DNA from: Rhopalosiphum padi | Lineage: Eukaryota > Arthropoda > Insecta > Hemiptera > Aphididae | Direction of reading: 5' to 3' | Length of the DNA stretch: 64,000 nucleotides | Assembly: GCF_020882245.1 (NCBI RefSeq) | Contig: NC_083598.1 | Span: 82,279,714 to 82,343,713 of the forward strand | Part shown: piece after piece, positions 1 to 13,910 of the stretch | Layout: every line of letters starts with the position of its first letter | Position numbering within the stretch: the stretch's first letter is position 1 | The notes under the pieces: model-generated | What the model was told of the DNA's origin: nothing | Database searches by the model: none | Seen by the model: only the letters and a program-made list of their open reading frames with translations | Position numbers and translations under genes: made by a program

Positions 1-1
1 T

Positions 2-48
2 CTTTGTCGACCACAAACGTTATCACCTATCTTTTGTGGTCCACAAAG
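2..48. repeat. Paired 15-16 bp palindromes
   Basis: Two near-identical motifs (2-17 and 33-48) are inverted repeats of each other with one mismatch. The right one, TTTGTGGTCCACAAA, is also a perfect palindrome in itself. The function is unknown: it could be a dimeric transcription-factor site pair or the tip of a repeat that continues left of the window. Confidence 0.55.
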
Positions 49-3000
49 TCCGAAAAACCGGTATCCGCACAACCATTATTCACGCCTGACATTGTAAACC
101 TTGCACGAGTTTCTAGAAAATCATAACTATAATTTTTTCCTCTCTTTTTTTATTACTCTTTAAACAAAGTGCCGAATAAGCACAATATACTATTTCAAAA
201 AAATAATAATAATTTTTAGGTTTAGAGTGAAGATCAAAAAATGGATTCAATGTTTTTATAATACACACATTAAGTATTTCATCGTCGCGAGACGTTGCCA
301 TGTGGTCACTGTTAAACGGTTTTAACGTTTAATTATAATGATCATGTAAAATAGATATGTTTTATAATTGGAATAATTGTAATTGGTACCTGCCAAAATA
401 TACATAATTTTAATATTTAAGTACCTCTATACAAACGATAACGATTTAAACCATGTATAATGTATATAATATAAATATATATGGTATATATTCTTAATTC
501 ATATTGTTAACACAAACACAAATAAAATGTAGTTATTATAAGAACGGTATAAAAAATATAAAACTTTAAATTTGTATTCAATTAATTAAATTATAAGTTA
601 ATTTGTTTTGCTAATCAAGGTTTATTAACTACATGAGTATTATAATATTATTTATCTATGCAATATCGTATTGTTAATCTCCCTTGAATTTTCCACCGAA
701 TCTTTCGTATTTATACATAAGCAATTCAAATAAAAACATAATTATGATAATATTTAACTTATTAAAGAAATGTTTAAACTTTAAAAAATAATAAATTTAA
801 TAATTTAGGTCGAGGATATAATATAATTAACATATAATCACCTACATATAATAAACGTTCATTAATTAAAAAGTATTTAATATTATTAAAGTATCTGGTT
901 AATAGTGCTACGTTTATCTGCATACTATTTATTATATTATCAGAAATATAGAAAAAATAAAGATAATTCATTTTCTGTAAAATTATATTACTTGGTATAT
1001 TCTTATATAATCTAGTAAGCATATTAAATAGTTTATATTGATTGGTAAACATATATTTTAAAAAACCTTTAGGATTTTTATTTTTTATTTTGGTTAATTA
1101 ATATTATATTTTATATGTTATTATTAAAATGTTATAAATATCATCATAATATAAAATTTGAATCAAATATTAGTATAATTATTAATAAGTATAGATGTTC
1201 TAAATCTAAAAGATATAATTGTTTTTATTTTTTGATAACTTAGAGTAAAATATTTATCAAATGTATAGTACTTAATAAAAGACGTTTTTATTTTAACAAG
1301 AAAATATCTTAAAAAATATAAATAATAATACTTGTCAAATACACGTAAGTACTCTACTTTTTAAATTCTAGTACATCAATGAATGCTAAATTAAATTAAT
1401 AATATTTTGATTGTCACTAAATTGATATAAAAAGTGAGAATTGTTACTGAGGATATCTCTAATAACTTAAATCGTATTGCTAGATACATTCAAAATATAT
1501 TTATAATTTTTGACATTTTACGCTAAGAACAAGTAAAATATATTAAGCAATAACATAATATACAAATATCCTACTGATTTTATATAATTTCCCATCTACA
1601 GAACTAGAGATAATGTGTTATATTAAAAACAATAATTAAATATACGCGTATTCAATATGCGTTTTGAATCCAAAAGGTTAATCTTAATTTAATAAATTAA
1701 TAATAAAAAAAAAATTAATAAATAGATATCAACCAGCGAGCGGAGCGCGTCTATAATTTATCATTACGAAGAACTAATAAACATTATGGCTTTTATTACA
1801 CGTTTTAATAATGTATGTAAACAACTATGGATAAATTAGTTAGGCTAAATGGACCATCAGATTTATTATTTAATAAACGTTCAATTTGTAATATTATAAT
1901 CATACCTTGTAGCTTAGGAGCTATTTGTAGTTATAAGTTTTATGGACTTGTGGCAATTAAAATATTATTATTATATCATTTTTTTTTCTTATTAATATTA
2001 TGTTCATAAAAATTGATAAAATATTTATAAAGTATTTGACGTTTATAAATTTACAAAATATTTATTGATTTTTGTGAAATATTTTTAAAAATCTTTAATT
2101 TGGAAATCATATATATTTTATAGTAAAGTTTATATCAGTTTTTAACTACCTATTTCTTTTGATAAACATCTTAACCACTTTTTTGACTTGATACTTAACA
2201 GTTAGTAATTAAATATAAACACTTACAAAGTGCATTATAAACTCTAAGTTTAATATATTTAAAAGCAGTTAATAAATAATATAAATTATTATAAACATTT
2301 TTAAAAAAACAAAAATACTTTGTTGAAAACAAAGTATATGCATGTTAAAATTCTTAATCTTTCTTATATTTTAAATTTAATATTTTACACATTTATTTTA
2401 TTATACTCGTATTTATAATTTAAAATATATAATTTTATGTTAATATCAATGCATTAAGTATATTTAAAAATGAATTGGTATTCATAAAATTAATATAAAA
2501 TTAATATTTGTATTCTTATAGTATAATAATTAAAAATATATCAATGGAGTTCATCAAAGTCTCCAATAAGGTCATTAAAATATGGTTTATTAGACTGGTG
2601 GTTTTTATATAATTAAACAATATGTTTTGGGGGACAAAAGTTATTATAAATTATTATCATTGTTGAATTATCATAAAAAAAAAAAATAAAAAAAAATAGG
2701 TACTGATGTCTGATACCTATTATTATTATTATTGTATTATATTGAACATAAAAATATGTAATACGAACTATACTATATTGTGTAGTCAACAATTTAAAAA
2801 AACAAGGAATCATTGGTATTTATTAAATAAAATTTAAGTTTGGTAAATATCACTATAACAATAACCTATAATAATATTTATGATATAATTTATAAAAACT
2901 TTAGTGTTTAAAAATAGTAATAATACTGTTACTGTGTAGGTATGTTGTTTGTTTTATAATTATGTATCTTGAAATTAATGCACTTCGTTGACTAACAGAA

Positions 3001-3059
3001 ATTATGTTATTCGAAAGTATATAGACGTATATTGTGTAAAAAAAAAAACATTGTGTTTA

Positions 3060-3740
3060 ATTTATTTCTGACATAATTAAGAGGACGGTTGACGGTCCTA
3101 GGGTGCCAATGGATGAAATACACGAGTGTTTCACCTTCAACGACATTATGTTATGCATACATACGTCTGGCTTGGTTTAACCGATAAATCATTTCTGTCG
3201 ACGGCGCGGCGCGACCACCGTCGCCGCCGGTAGCCCTCTTAGTTCAAACGAAATGCCGTTATGTTTAAACACGAGTAAGAACTGACAACTGCCCGGTTTC
3301 ATCACTTATATAATTATATAGATGTTTACGAAAACAAAATTTAATAAATAAATAATAATAATAATTAAAATATTTTTAGACAATACTACTATTTATTATT
3401 TAATTATTTTCGATTGTTAGGTATATGTATGGATTATACCATACTTTTTATACAACATATTATGCTCGACAAAAAGAAACACACATTATTATATTTTATA
3501 ATATACACCGTGATAATCTGGGCGAGAATCAAGGGTGTCCAAGAACACAACATTTTACCCGACTCGACATGAACTTCGTGTAGCGACCGAGTCGTGATCG
3601 TGTGTTTTTCGACTCATTACTTACTATTATATAGTGGGGCATAACCGATATATTATTTATTGCCATGTACACCGCTGCACGAAACGGTCATCGGGCTCGT
3701 CACATTGTTGCGATCAAGGACCTCTTGTAAAAAAAAAAAA
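3060..3740. promoter_or_regulatory. CpG-richer island, possible regulatory DNA
   Basis: The DNA here is markedly richer in G, C and CpG than its surroundings, with a very GC-rich core around 3195-3235 and a short inverted pair of CGACTCG/CGAGTCG around 3560-3590. No convincing open frame or exon is visible. In AT-rich insect genomes such islands often mark promoters, enhancers or young insertions; I cannot tell which applies here. Confidence 0.25.
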
Positions 3741-5944
3741 ATTAAAAGAAAGATTACTTTTCTTACACGCGTGATCATATAAACGAATTATTATAACATC
3801 ACGAATGCGTTAAATCAAAAATATCCGTAACAAGGGGTTAGAAGGTGCGAATGGCGTCATTTAGGGGCGTGTTTGAAATAACGTATGACCCCCACCACGA
3901 AACAGTTAATTGGGCAATATGTCTTAGGCTAGTTAATTTATTTCGTTATTAAAGTTACCTACACGTGTAAAACTAATCGTTTGATGAAAACAAATCGTAT
4001 TTTATAGGTACGCGGTGATCGATGCTATATTATAATTTATAATATCCGAATGATGCTATATAGTGAATAGTGATCTTTATCGTACTACAAGTACATAACA
4101 TCACCATTAATAATTTAAATGTCTATATAGGCATTTCATCGGGTGCTTAAGCAAACAAAATTTTGAAAGAATTATTGTGTTTAAAACTATTCGTGCAGTT
4201 TTATCATAGTTAAAAATATATTTGGTGAAAACTGTGTATATAATTATTACGTCAAGGATAGTACAATGATTATGAACAAATAACAAATAACACATATTAT
4301 GTATGCCATTATTTACCTAATATTATATTATACGATATGTACCTATCATATCTTAAGCCTTACTTTAGCGATGAATATTCGTAATTTAACCTTAATAAGC
4401 TGTGGTATATCGCACAATAAAAAAATATATTAAATTATATATTTAATGAAATAAATTTTAATAATTACAAACAAATAAAATATAAATTATATTCTTAATA
4501 CTGACAAAAAGAGATATCTACTTGTGAATACCTAATAATATTATCAACGTTAAGTATTTTTGTACAATTAAATATGTATCATAGTAGAGTGTGGATAACG
4601 AGTCACTCTAGTTGATATATGATTAGGTTCAAATTTTTATTAATTTATCATTAACATCCTATAAAAGTAAAATGGAATAAAAAAAAATATACAACATTTA
4701 TGAATTTATGACAATGTTATAAAATATTAATTAAGATACTTTTATTGTAACTTTTAATTGAAACTGTCAAAGGATTACAAAACACGTTATTCACATGTCT
4801 ACCTGTATGTTTCTAAATTATTTTAAACGTTTGAGTATTTTTCTTAACGATTCTTATTAGTTTAGTATATTGATGACATTAACTTAATGATCTAACCACA
4901 CTTTTCAATAATTTTAATTGTTAATTATAGAATATTTTTACGGGTCAAGAAGTGAAGATTGTATTTTTTAAGACAAGATTTTTTTCAATTTTTGATCAGA
5001 CATCTATGTATTTTATTTGGGGAATGTATAATTGTTATTGATATACCAGTAAGACGTGATAAAGATGATAACGTGTGTCCAGAAAAATATTATATTATTA
5101 TTGTTTATAATATCACTCATACGCCTGGGCTTAATGGGCTGAAACATGAATAATATAAAAAAAAAATAGGAAGAAGTACATATCTGAGGGAAAATCAGTG
5201 ACATTGATTTAACATCATTAGAACCACGGATAACATTATGTCAGGAGGTCGATAATAAGAACATAACGGGGCCCTCGAGATAAACGGCAATGTGAAATGG
5301 AAATGCTTTTGTTTTATATTATTTTTTCATACACATATCCGGAATTGCTGCGGCGAGCGATTTTAATTCACCGAGAGCGGTGGTCCATTTGCAAACAATG
5401 GGAGACGTGGAATTTCACTAGGTAATTAGATCTAGTGCCGAGTATTCTGTCTGGGAATGACAGGTTTGGTAGATTTATGAACTCTCCAACTAACGCAGTT
5501 ATTTGCCTCTTGAGATTTAAATATCCAAAAGTATCAATTTATCAAGGTACAATAAATTGTTTTAAACAATAAAAATGTAATAGAAATATTTTTCAACTGG
5601 TGTACCTACATGTTTACAATTAATATTATTATAGTTAATCTTACATACAGATTAAATAATCGCAATAACGATTGTTGTTCTTTATTTCTATAATAAAGCA
5701 TTTAACGTATTCAATTATATAGATACATTTTTAATTAAATATTTTGATATTTTGAATTATGTTAAGTTTTAATTCTTATAAAGTATATGACAGTCACACA
5801 TTACGCATATGCTCAGCTCGCTCTAATTATCGAATTTATCGTTGAAAATAATGTATACCCAAAGTTGGACATTCGTATTTGCATAACGGGAAAGAGTACA
5901 CGCAACATGCGTAGTATAGTGTAGTAAATACGTATACACTATAC

Positions 5945-5960
5945 ATATATATATATATAT
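5945..5960. repeat. (AT)n microsatellite
   Basis: Simple AT dinucleotide run. Confidence 0.8.
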
Positions 5961-7194
5961 TTATAATATACATTATACATAATACACTTAGACCCGTTTA
6001 TAACCATTACTGCACTATAATAACACCGTTTCTGCCGACGAATAATATTGCTGGATCGGCAAAAGTGTCTAGTGAGATGACGTTAATTATTACACTTGTT
6101 CAACTAAAAGGTAATATTTTGATGCAGACCAGGTGATACACAACTTCACAACACTACACTACTTACACACTAACACTACTTACACAACTTTCTTTATTTT
6201 TATAATATTCAAAATAACTTTCTACATAATACGAAATTTGAACTAACGTAAAAATTGATTTTCACGAACTTATCTACTCCAGAGTGTTAATAACTTTGAC
6301 TTAAATTATTTAATTTATATTATTATGTTACAAATATTGCGCATACATTACACAAAATAAAGTTTAAAAATTCTAAAATGTTAAATAGATACTATATTTT
6401 TTGAAGGCAAACTTAATTTAAAAACATTATAATAGTATGGACATTTTTTAATTATATTTCTTTTCTTTATGGTATCATATTAGTTAGGAGTTACTATATA
6501 TAGTAAAAAATTAATTAATTATTAAAGTATACTATAGTTTTTTTAATTTTTTTAATTTGTAATTCACTTAAAATTGAATAATATAATATATATTCTATAT
6601 ATATTCGATAATTCAAAATAAAAATGTATATAATTCGAAGAAAACTAATGTGGTTCCTTTGTTAATTCTAAATGTTCAACGGTGAGAGACATTCTGCAAT
6701 TCTCAGGCAGAAAAGAATCGCTATAATTTAAATTTCATTATTGTATATAAATTCAAATAAACTGAATTAGAAGTATAGTTCCATTGACCTACTCGTAATA
6801 AAACTAATAACGATGCCGATAAGATATTATCGTAGTTTATCAGAATGTAGCAATAATTTTTAAATTAAATTAGATTTTTCTACTTTTATCGTATCATTTA
6901 TCATTTATCACTACTATAAACCTCTGCGATAGGCAAACAGTTGTTAAAATTTAGTATACCATGGTCAGTCTGAAAATGTATTCAGTAAAGTACAAAATAT
7001 ATTAAATGCTCGTTGATAAACGCTATGAACCAGATTGTGGCCAGTAATTCATCAAAAAAATAATAATAATAATACGATTTTTAATGAAATATAATATATA
7101 ATACTTTTATAAATATCAAAATTAATTTATAATAAATTAAATAAGAATGCATAATAAATATGTATTTAACAGAATTTTTCAACTCTCTTTAATT

Positions 7195-7290
7195 TGAATT
7201 ATTTATTTTTTCCACTCGATAAATTTAAAACCCCTATACTCGTAAATCGAATTTTTAACTCGATCCCTTGAATTTCGAATAATCGAGTCT
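7195..7290. repeat. Possible diverged relative of the 12.9 kb MITE
   Basis: This segment contains several ACTCGAT / TCGAATT / ATCGAGT words in inverted arrangement. Its right part resembles, in order and spacing, the right half of the inverted-repeat element at 12881-13018. No clean terminal repeats remain. Confidence 0.3.
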
Positions 7291-8959
7291 ACTATATATT
7301 ATAAGTATGTAAAAAATAGATTGCGTGTATTTCCTTTTTATTGATATTTTACAGCTATTGGAATTGTTTAAATAGATTTTTAGTTACTCAAACAATATCA
7401 TATACGTAAGTACCCATTATTACATTATGTAGGTGTTTAAAATATAACATGTGCTTTAAAAAGGTAGCTATAATTTATTCAAAATATAATCGTTCGATAG
7501 TTAATATTATGAAAACACACCAAAACTCTACTACCTAATCATTGTAGAATACCCTGAAGTCACAGGGACACGAATGGTAATATCAAGTTCGTGTTAAGTA
7601 CAGCTACTGTCCAATTACGAACGTTTCGAAAGTTTTATACGCGATACGAATAGTAAATCAACCTGGATTCACCTTTTTCAGAGATATACACTACTGGTTT
7701 CAACGATATAGCGAATGCGAAAAAAGGGTGTCGTAGACAATATCATTATCGTAGTTAATAATATTATAAACTTGAACGTAATCTTAAATAACATTTCGTA
7801 ATCCATATAAATTTATAACCATTGTCAAACACCATTTATTTATCTATAAAGTATTATAGTAAGGCGTGCTTAGTGTCCATACAATATATTATCATTATGG
7901 ATATAGTCATTTATTTATATTTATTATTTATAATAAATAGCAAAATTAAGCGATTATTATTGTAGTGAATGGAGACATACGATTGTAAACTATATTGAAA
8001 TGTATATTTTTATAAGTCTATTTTAAATTACATAACATTAGATTTGATTTACAATTATTAAATAAAACTTAAATTAATAATAACTATATAAAAAAATGAC
8101 TCATGGATCTTTCGTTGCTATTTTAATTATTCATGAAAAATATATTTATTATATGATGTTGTGTAAATTTATTTTCAGATTGAATAATTTGTTATCATAG
8201 GAATGTTCTATGTTACAGGTATATAAAATAGAAAAATAAAAATAATAATCTTAAAGAAGGTTTTTTTTCTAATAATATATTTTTATCTTTAAGCTATCTA
8301 TAATTATATAAAAAACTGCAATTTATAACCATAACGATGTTCAAATGTATAGTACAATATATTTTATTGTTTTAAAATATATCTACGTCCTACATATTAA
8401 ATAAAATATGATGCTTCTAAATTATACAAAACTTCAGCTTTTATAGACATAATCTATATTGTATCTATGTCCTATATATCTATAAGAATGTATACATTTT
8501 TATTATTACATAACTATTTTTATTACTACACAATTAACACAAAAATTATTAAAAAATGTTTTCCATTTAAACTATCGTAAAGAACTGAAAGTAATATAAT
8601 ATTAAAACGATCGTTTCAAAAGTATTATTCAGAAATTCCAAATTATCATACAAGACTAATATCATTAATTATTTATACTACATTAATTATTAATATTTAT
8701 AAATATTTATAATCAATAACAATACCATTATCGCTGAGTAGTTCAATCTTCAAAATACCTACTAGTTTAAATTTATAAAACATAACACAGTGATCACGCC
8801 GTACTTTACTAAAAATAATTAATTTTATTTCTCGAATCATCATTATTACCATACATAATTTAGTCGGCTCGACGGAAATGTGTGCATATAGTACTTTTCT
8901 ATTAAAACACGTTTTCCAAGGCACGTAATGCTTGTAAAAAATATGTACTTATTGGTGGT

Positions 8960-9370
8960 TGAAAGATGAATTGGCGCGAAGAAGACGCGGTTATTAGCGA
9001 ACACAAGTCACCTTTGACCCACCGACATTTTGTCGGCAACAGACAAATGACTTACTCTCCACTTTCTAACTGCATGCATACGAATGGGCGCGGGTGACCA
9101 TCGTATACGCATCGCTAGTTTACATGCACTATAGGTAATACATTCACACTCACATTGTGACCGTGTGTCATCATAATAGGTATTATAATACGTTACACGA
9201 TTTGTTAATTGTTAACACGAAAACAATAGCTCGGTCGGAAAGCTATATGATACGAATACCCCCCTCCAGCACTCACACAGACACGATGCATGTCGATCCA
9301 TATTCGTCTGATGATCTGCTCCACCGCCGCGCGCCGGCACCAGCAAATTTATCGACCGGTGCATATTATT
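8960..9370. promoter_or_regulatory. CpG-richer island
   Basis: A GC-rich pocket with a core at 9325-9345 (CCGCCGCGCGCCGG) inside AT-rich DNA. A 98-codon open frame on the plus strand crosses it (9157-9453), but it has no family resemblance or good splice context and ends in AT-rich codons. I read the region as non-coding regulatory DNA, tentatively. Confidence 0.25.
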
Positions 9371-10698
9371 ATCTTTATAATATTCACAAATATTATTTGT
9401 TGGATATTTTATTAACGCTAAATGTTTTAATGGCCATTACGGCTGTATTATAATTCAATTGCAATTCTAACCTGAAACTTCTAATTTTTCCACGCGTGTA
9501 TAATATACATTGTATAATGTACCTATATACATATTTCGATTTACGCTAATGTGTTTAAATGACATAATAAAATGCAAAAAGCAAATACACTGTTTATAAT
9601 AGTTTAAGTTATAGTTATACTAGGTATTATAGTTATTAAAATATATGAAAATAAATAGCAATATTTTATTCTCATTTATAAAAGTACGTATGGTGTAGTG
9701 AAAACGTGATTATTTGGGCGTTATAAAATAATTAAATAAATTCAGCATACAATTTTAATGCACTTAAAAACCTATACATAATAATATTATATTACCTCAA
9801 ATAAATTCAAACATGCAATCTACTTATGGGCGACAAGAAAAGGTGTAAAAAAATAAAAAATACTAGACAATAGATGATTTCATACATTAAAAAGGCAATG
9901 ATAGTATATGATCTCTTAACATAAAATATTTGTTGCAAATAATGATTTCAATATAGATAACAAATAAAGTAGTTAAATATACTAACTAATACTATTATAT
10001 GATATGTGTTTAAATCAATTAAAAAAAATATATGAATGATTTGATGAAAAGTGGCAATTAATAAATAAATAATAAAGTTATCTTTTTGTATAATTTATCA
10101 AACAGAAGTAAAATAGATAAGTATATGGCTCATCAAATATTATTAATATCTACACTAAAAACTTAATTAAAAATCTTTAATTTCTCTTTTTTTATGACAA
10201 AAAAAAATTGCCTATTACTCGGACTATACAAAAAATATTTAAAAAATATGTACCAGTAAATCCGTCGCTCATTATTGCAGTTTATGTGCTAGAGCATGCA
10301 CTAAAATACCATATTTTATCAACACACAATGTATACGTCAAATAGTCTTGATTTTATATTTTATTGTTACATATCATAATACGACTGAAAGTCGATTGCG
10401 TTTTGGGTTGGAGAAAACTATCAGTACGCCTGCGACTTTGTTTTACGGCTAAGCAGCGGAGGAGGCATAAGCAATAAATATAATAATAATAGTACTAGGT
10501 TTGCTTGCAATTGTATACATAAACGTCGGCACTAGCGATGACAAGTTAATATATGTTTAATTGTTCGTTCACGTATATCATTGTTATTTGTAAGTTATTA
10601 TTTTTTTCCCATCTCGAACGATGCCATCTATATTTTCTACACAACATAAGTTGTTTGACGTATCTATAATGCGTGTCATGTTTCGTTTCTTTCCCTCT

Positions 10699-10710
10699 CA
10701 CACACACACA
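10699..10710. repeat. (CA)n microsatellite
   Basis: Short CA dinucleotide run. Confidence 0.6.
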
Positions 10711-10899
10711 TATATACTGCTACCACTACTATCATCATCATTCACCCTCCCGACAAGTTATCTCAAATCATATAATAAAACTGTCATCAACATCGACCGC
10801 GAGCTTTAATGGTTTCACGTTTTCATGAACGTTATTTTTTCGATGAGTGCTATTCACCTTATATGTAAATGAAACTGTCTGACAGCTTTTATTTATTAC

Positions 10900-11110
10900 A
10901 TTATTTTCATATCCATCCACCCCCTACTAGCCCGACTAGGGAACGTTTATTAAACGAAACACGTGCAGCATCTATGTCGAATGTTATAGCACCTATAGTA
11001 TTAACGCAATCGCGTCTTGATAATCACTAGGTATAGGTGTCCAACACATCGCCGCCGGGCCGAGGAATGTTTTGGCTCGTGACACGGTTTCAAACAGCTA
11101 TATAGCAGAC
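10900..11110. promoter_or_regulatory. CpG-richer island
   Basis: GC-richer stretch with a core at 11050-11065 (CGCCGCCGGGCC). A smaller GC-rich patch lies at 10380-10470. No exon is visible. It is tentatively regulatory DNA inside the presumed intron of the minus-strand gene. Confidence 0.2.
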
Positions 11111-12368
11111 TACGCAGTCAAATAAAACGCAGTTTATTTTTTCTTAAATATATTATTTAAATTTAACAACACAAAACCAGTAAGATTCTTGTGAATTTTA
11201 ATAAATTATTAAAAAATTCAATTGTCGATCATATTTGTTTCTCCTATAGATATATTGTATATTTTAAGTACAGTAATGTTTACGTACTTACGAGTATATA
11301 AAAAATTAAAATATGTCCAGCTAACAAAAATCTATTTAATTAATTAAGAATTTAAGATTTAAAATTTATAGGGATTTACATACCATGTTCTTAACTTAAT
11401 TTTTCTAATATCATATTATAAAGTAAACTAAAAAAAATTAGGTTAATGACATTTAGTTATATATTTAAATAAAAAAATAATAGTTACTTTGTATAATATG
11501 TTTCATTAACTTACAAGTATAAAATATTTAGTATTACGTATAATTTAAAATGTAATTATACTCAGACACATGCGGTATATCATCTAAATATTTGTAAAGT
11601 ACCAGTTACCCTAGTTTTCATCCTTCAATAAATGATAATAATATGTACTGAATTTCATTATGGTAACCTAAACAATACTAATGAGTAAACTATATGCAAC
11701 AATAATTCAAAATTACGAAATTAATAATAACCTCGATCATGGATTAAACTGTGTCTAAAACATTCACGCTATCCATAGAAAAATATCGTCATTCGTCTTA
11801 AATATTTAATTGAGTGATATCGCTATTACGAGTTTACAGGGTTATTGAAATGAATCATCTGATGCTTTTTCCTTCGCTCCCTAGGTCACTTGATCTAAGA
11901 ACATGTGACTGCTTATTTTGGGTATTTCCGATATATGTAGTTACCTCTAATATCATCAATCACAGAAGAGCTAAATATTAACGTAATCAATTACAAGGGA
12001 TAGAATGAAATGAATTTAAGTTCCAACTAGATGTTCGCGTGACCAATGAAGTTGCGTAGAATATTTATAGATATTATTAAGTATTCTTTATTATTAAGTA
12101 TTATTATATATATTGATTTCGATTATTCAAAAGTTTGAGAGAAAAAATACTTTTTAGTTATTAAGATTACACATTTATCGTTGAAGGGATAAAAATAAAC
12201 CAGTATTATTACGTACTACCTAAAGTGTTTAGGATACTCTGGATACTTAACAGGATTTAAATTTTTTTTTTAAATCTATGACGAATTTTATCTAATTTAA
12301 GTTTGAGTTATCAAGTATTAAGAACTGTATTCCTATAGTATGAATTTAAAAAAATAAAATAGACTTAC

Positions 12369-12765
12369 CTTATTGAGTATTCCACGTTTAAAGTTTTCTC
12401 TGCTGTACTTTCCGTTTACACTCTCCAACTCCAAATGTTGAGCACACTTTCTTAACATTGACGCCCTCTCCCGTTCTTTAATGCTCTCCATTTCCATAGC
12501 AGACATATTCGGTGGTTTCCGCGTCAGTTCCACATCTACCAGATCATCTACCGAAGTCCGTTGTTCGTTAATGGTTCGACCACTTGGACAACATGGTTCT
12601 GTGTCATCGTTGCGCGAATACTTGTCCCCATGCGGGTCTATATCCCACGCGACGGACATGTCTTTAAGCCGACCCAATGACTTACGCCTGGTAGCCGTGT
12701 CGTCGTCACCACGTACCGAGTTTTGCTGTTCCATGACTGTTATAGTTTTCAATACCTATGCATGT
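12369..12765 (-). CDS. First coding exon of an unrecognised gene
   Basis: A well-formed exon on the minus strand. It begins after an acceptor (TTATGTTTCAG, AG at 12766-12767). It carries a short 5' UTR and then an ATG at 12734 in good context (CAGTC-ATG-G), and is open for 122 codons to a strong GTAAGT donor at 12368, leaving phase 0. A small upstream ATG (at 12763) ends quickly in stop. The peptide is hydrophilic and acidic/basic mixed, with no signal peptide or membrane segment. It contains a basophilic kinase-like site RRKSLG, a Cys-Cys-Pro stretch, and a charged region ESIKERERASMLRK likely to be helical. I do not recognise a family; it looks like a cytosolic N-terminal region. The following exons must lie at lower coordinates and are not found in the window. 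A possible non-coding exon upstream is at 13867-13910, with GTAAGT donor at 13861-13866. The exon is GC-richer than its surroundings and uses varied codons, as expected for real coding DNA. Confidence 0.7.
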
Positions 12766-12880
12766 CTGAAACATAAATTTAAACAATATTTATATCAGCA
12801 TAATTAAATTAGTAAAACATGTTTATTGGAATGAAGTCCATTTATAATGTTACGTAACCCTTTTTTTGAGTTTTAGATAA

Positions 12881-13018
12881 TACATTTGAGTCGCAATAAC
12901 TCAAAAAACTTGACAACTCGAATCTTTTTTTATTCCCCTAGAAATAAAAATTCGAATTAAATATCTCGAAGCGAATTTTTATCTCCCTTCAACTTCGAGT
13001 TATCGCGACTAAACTGTA
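12881..13018. mobile_element. MITE with about 24-bp terminal inverted repeats
   Basis: The left end (12881-12904) and the right end (12995-13018) are inverted copies of a sequence of the type TACAKTTKAGTCGCRATAA, with a few mismatches. If the flanking TA is a target duplication, the element starts CA and ends TG, as in small Tc1/mariner-type MITEs. It is 138 bp, non-coding, and lies just upstream of the minus-strand exon. Confidence 0.6.
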
Positions 13019-13439
13019 GTAAAAATCATATAGATTTATTTTTTTAAAACCTATTATTCGTCAAAATAAATTATTTAGACTATAATATTATATGTACTTA
13101 AATAGAATATAAAAAAAATCAGTTAAATAAATTATAGTTTTTATTCACTACTTAATCTAAGGTTGTTATAATTTGAACTTGTTAAAAGTTACACGTATTT
13201 TTTTATTTAACGTTCATTGGAAAATTGTATAAGACTGTTTTATACTCATAGTATATAGTATATACTTTATACTCTTCATAATAAATATCTATATGCATTA
13301 AACATACTTTATACAAACACTTATAATAAATTATATTTTTAAATATTTTATCACATTTATTTGAAAACTACATTGAAATCGTTTTATTTTGAGATGAAGT
13401 CTGTTTATTACATTCATTTATCATCAATTATGATTTAGC

Positions 13440-13910
13440 ACCAACGTTTTCAGAACCAAACAGTATGTTACTGGGTGCGTATATCAATTCTTAATACCCG
13501 ATGACCGGTTAGGATTTCGTGAGTAGCCCGCCCAATCGATTTTTTTTTCTATTTACATTGTTCAAACAAACATACACATCATTTCGCTGTCAGATTGATC
13601 TTTTATACGGTTTCCAAAACGGCACAGCAGTCGGTCGGTCGGTCAGTCAGTATTATTATTATTTATAATGTTGATTGATCGACGATTAAAACGGTGTACT
13701 TTATCGATACCGTCGTCGTAATAAAATCAGTTCGGTTAGTTTGCACTAGCATACGTGTTTTTTTCAGGTCAAAAACGATGTCGTGTCTTAAGCGGCCGGC
13801 CATAAGTCTCAAAAAAGATAAACGTTTGTATTGTAGTCACACGAGTCACGAATCACTGGCACTTACATTTACAGTAAATAATGACGCTAAAAATAAATGC
13901 TTGTGCTGAG
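13440..13910. promoter_or_regulatory. Candidate promoter region near minus-strand gene
   Basis: A GC-richer block containing a (CGGT)n run (13631-13650) and TCAGTT/TCAGTC initiator-like words around 13640-13650 and 13727. On the minus strand a GTAAGT donor (13861-13866) would close a short non-coding exon at 13867-13910, about 1.1 kb upstream of the coding exon at 12369-12765. On the plus strand a 71-codon open frame (13694-13909) has no family signal. The best guess is the transcription start region of the minus-strand gene; the evidence is only positional. Confidence 0.25.
13631..13650. repeat. (CGGT)n/(CAGT)n microsatellite
   Basis: Tandem TCGG/TCAG tetranucleotides. Confidence 0.6.

Larger units (their letters stand above)
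49..12368. other. Long stretch without recognisable exons
   Basis: AT-rich DNA in which I find no open frame with protein-like composition or convincing splice sites. Short open frames here are low-complexity (Ile, Tyr, Asn, Phe-rich) and look random. The exon at 12369-12734 (minus strand) ends in a donor pointing this way, so much or all of this stretch is probably a large first intron of that gene. It contains AT and CA microsatellites (5945-5960, 10699-10710) and a few GC/CpG-richer islands listed separately. Confidence 0.5.

Noticed and set aside
774..1052. 92-codon minus-strand open frame
   Set aside because: Low-complexity Leu/Ile/Asn/Tyr composition with no conserved feature.
9157..9453. 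98-codon plus-strand open frame
   Set aside because: It crosses a CpG-rich patch that keeps it open by chance; no family motif, no good splice or start context, and the second half is AT-driven.
12333..12752. Extending the minus-strand frame to a TTG start at 12752 and to the stop at 12333
   Set aside because: The ATG at 12734 is better, and the GTAAGT donor at 12368 ends the exon before the AT-rich tail.
13694..13909. 71-codon plus-strand open frame in the GC-rich block
   Set aside because: No recognisable domain; overlaps the candidate minus-strand non-coding exon; treated as part of a regulatory region.
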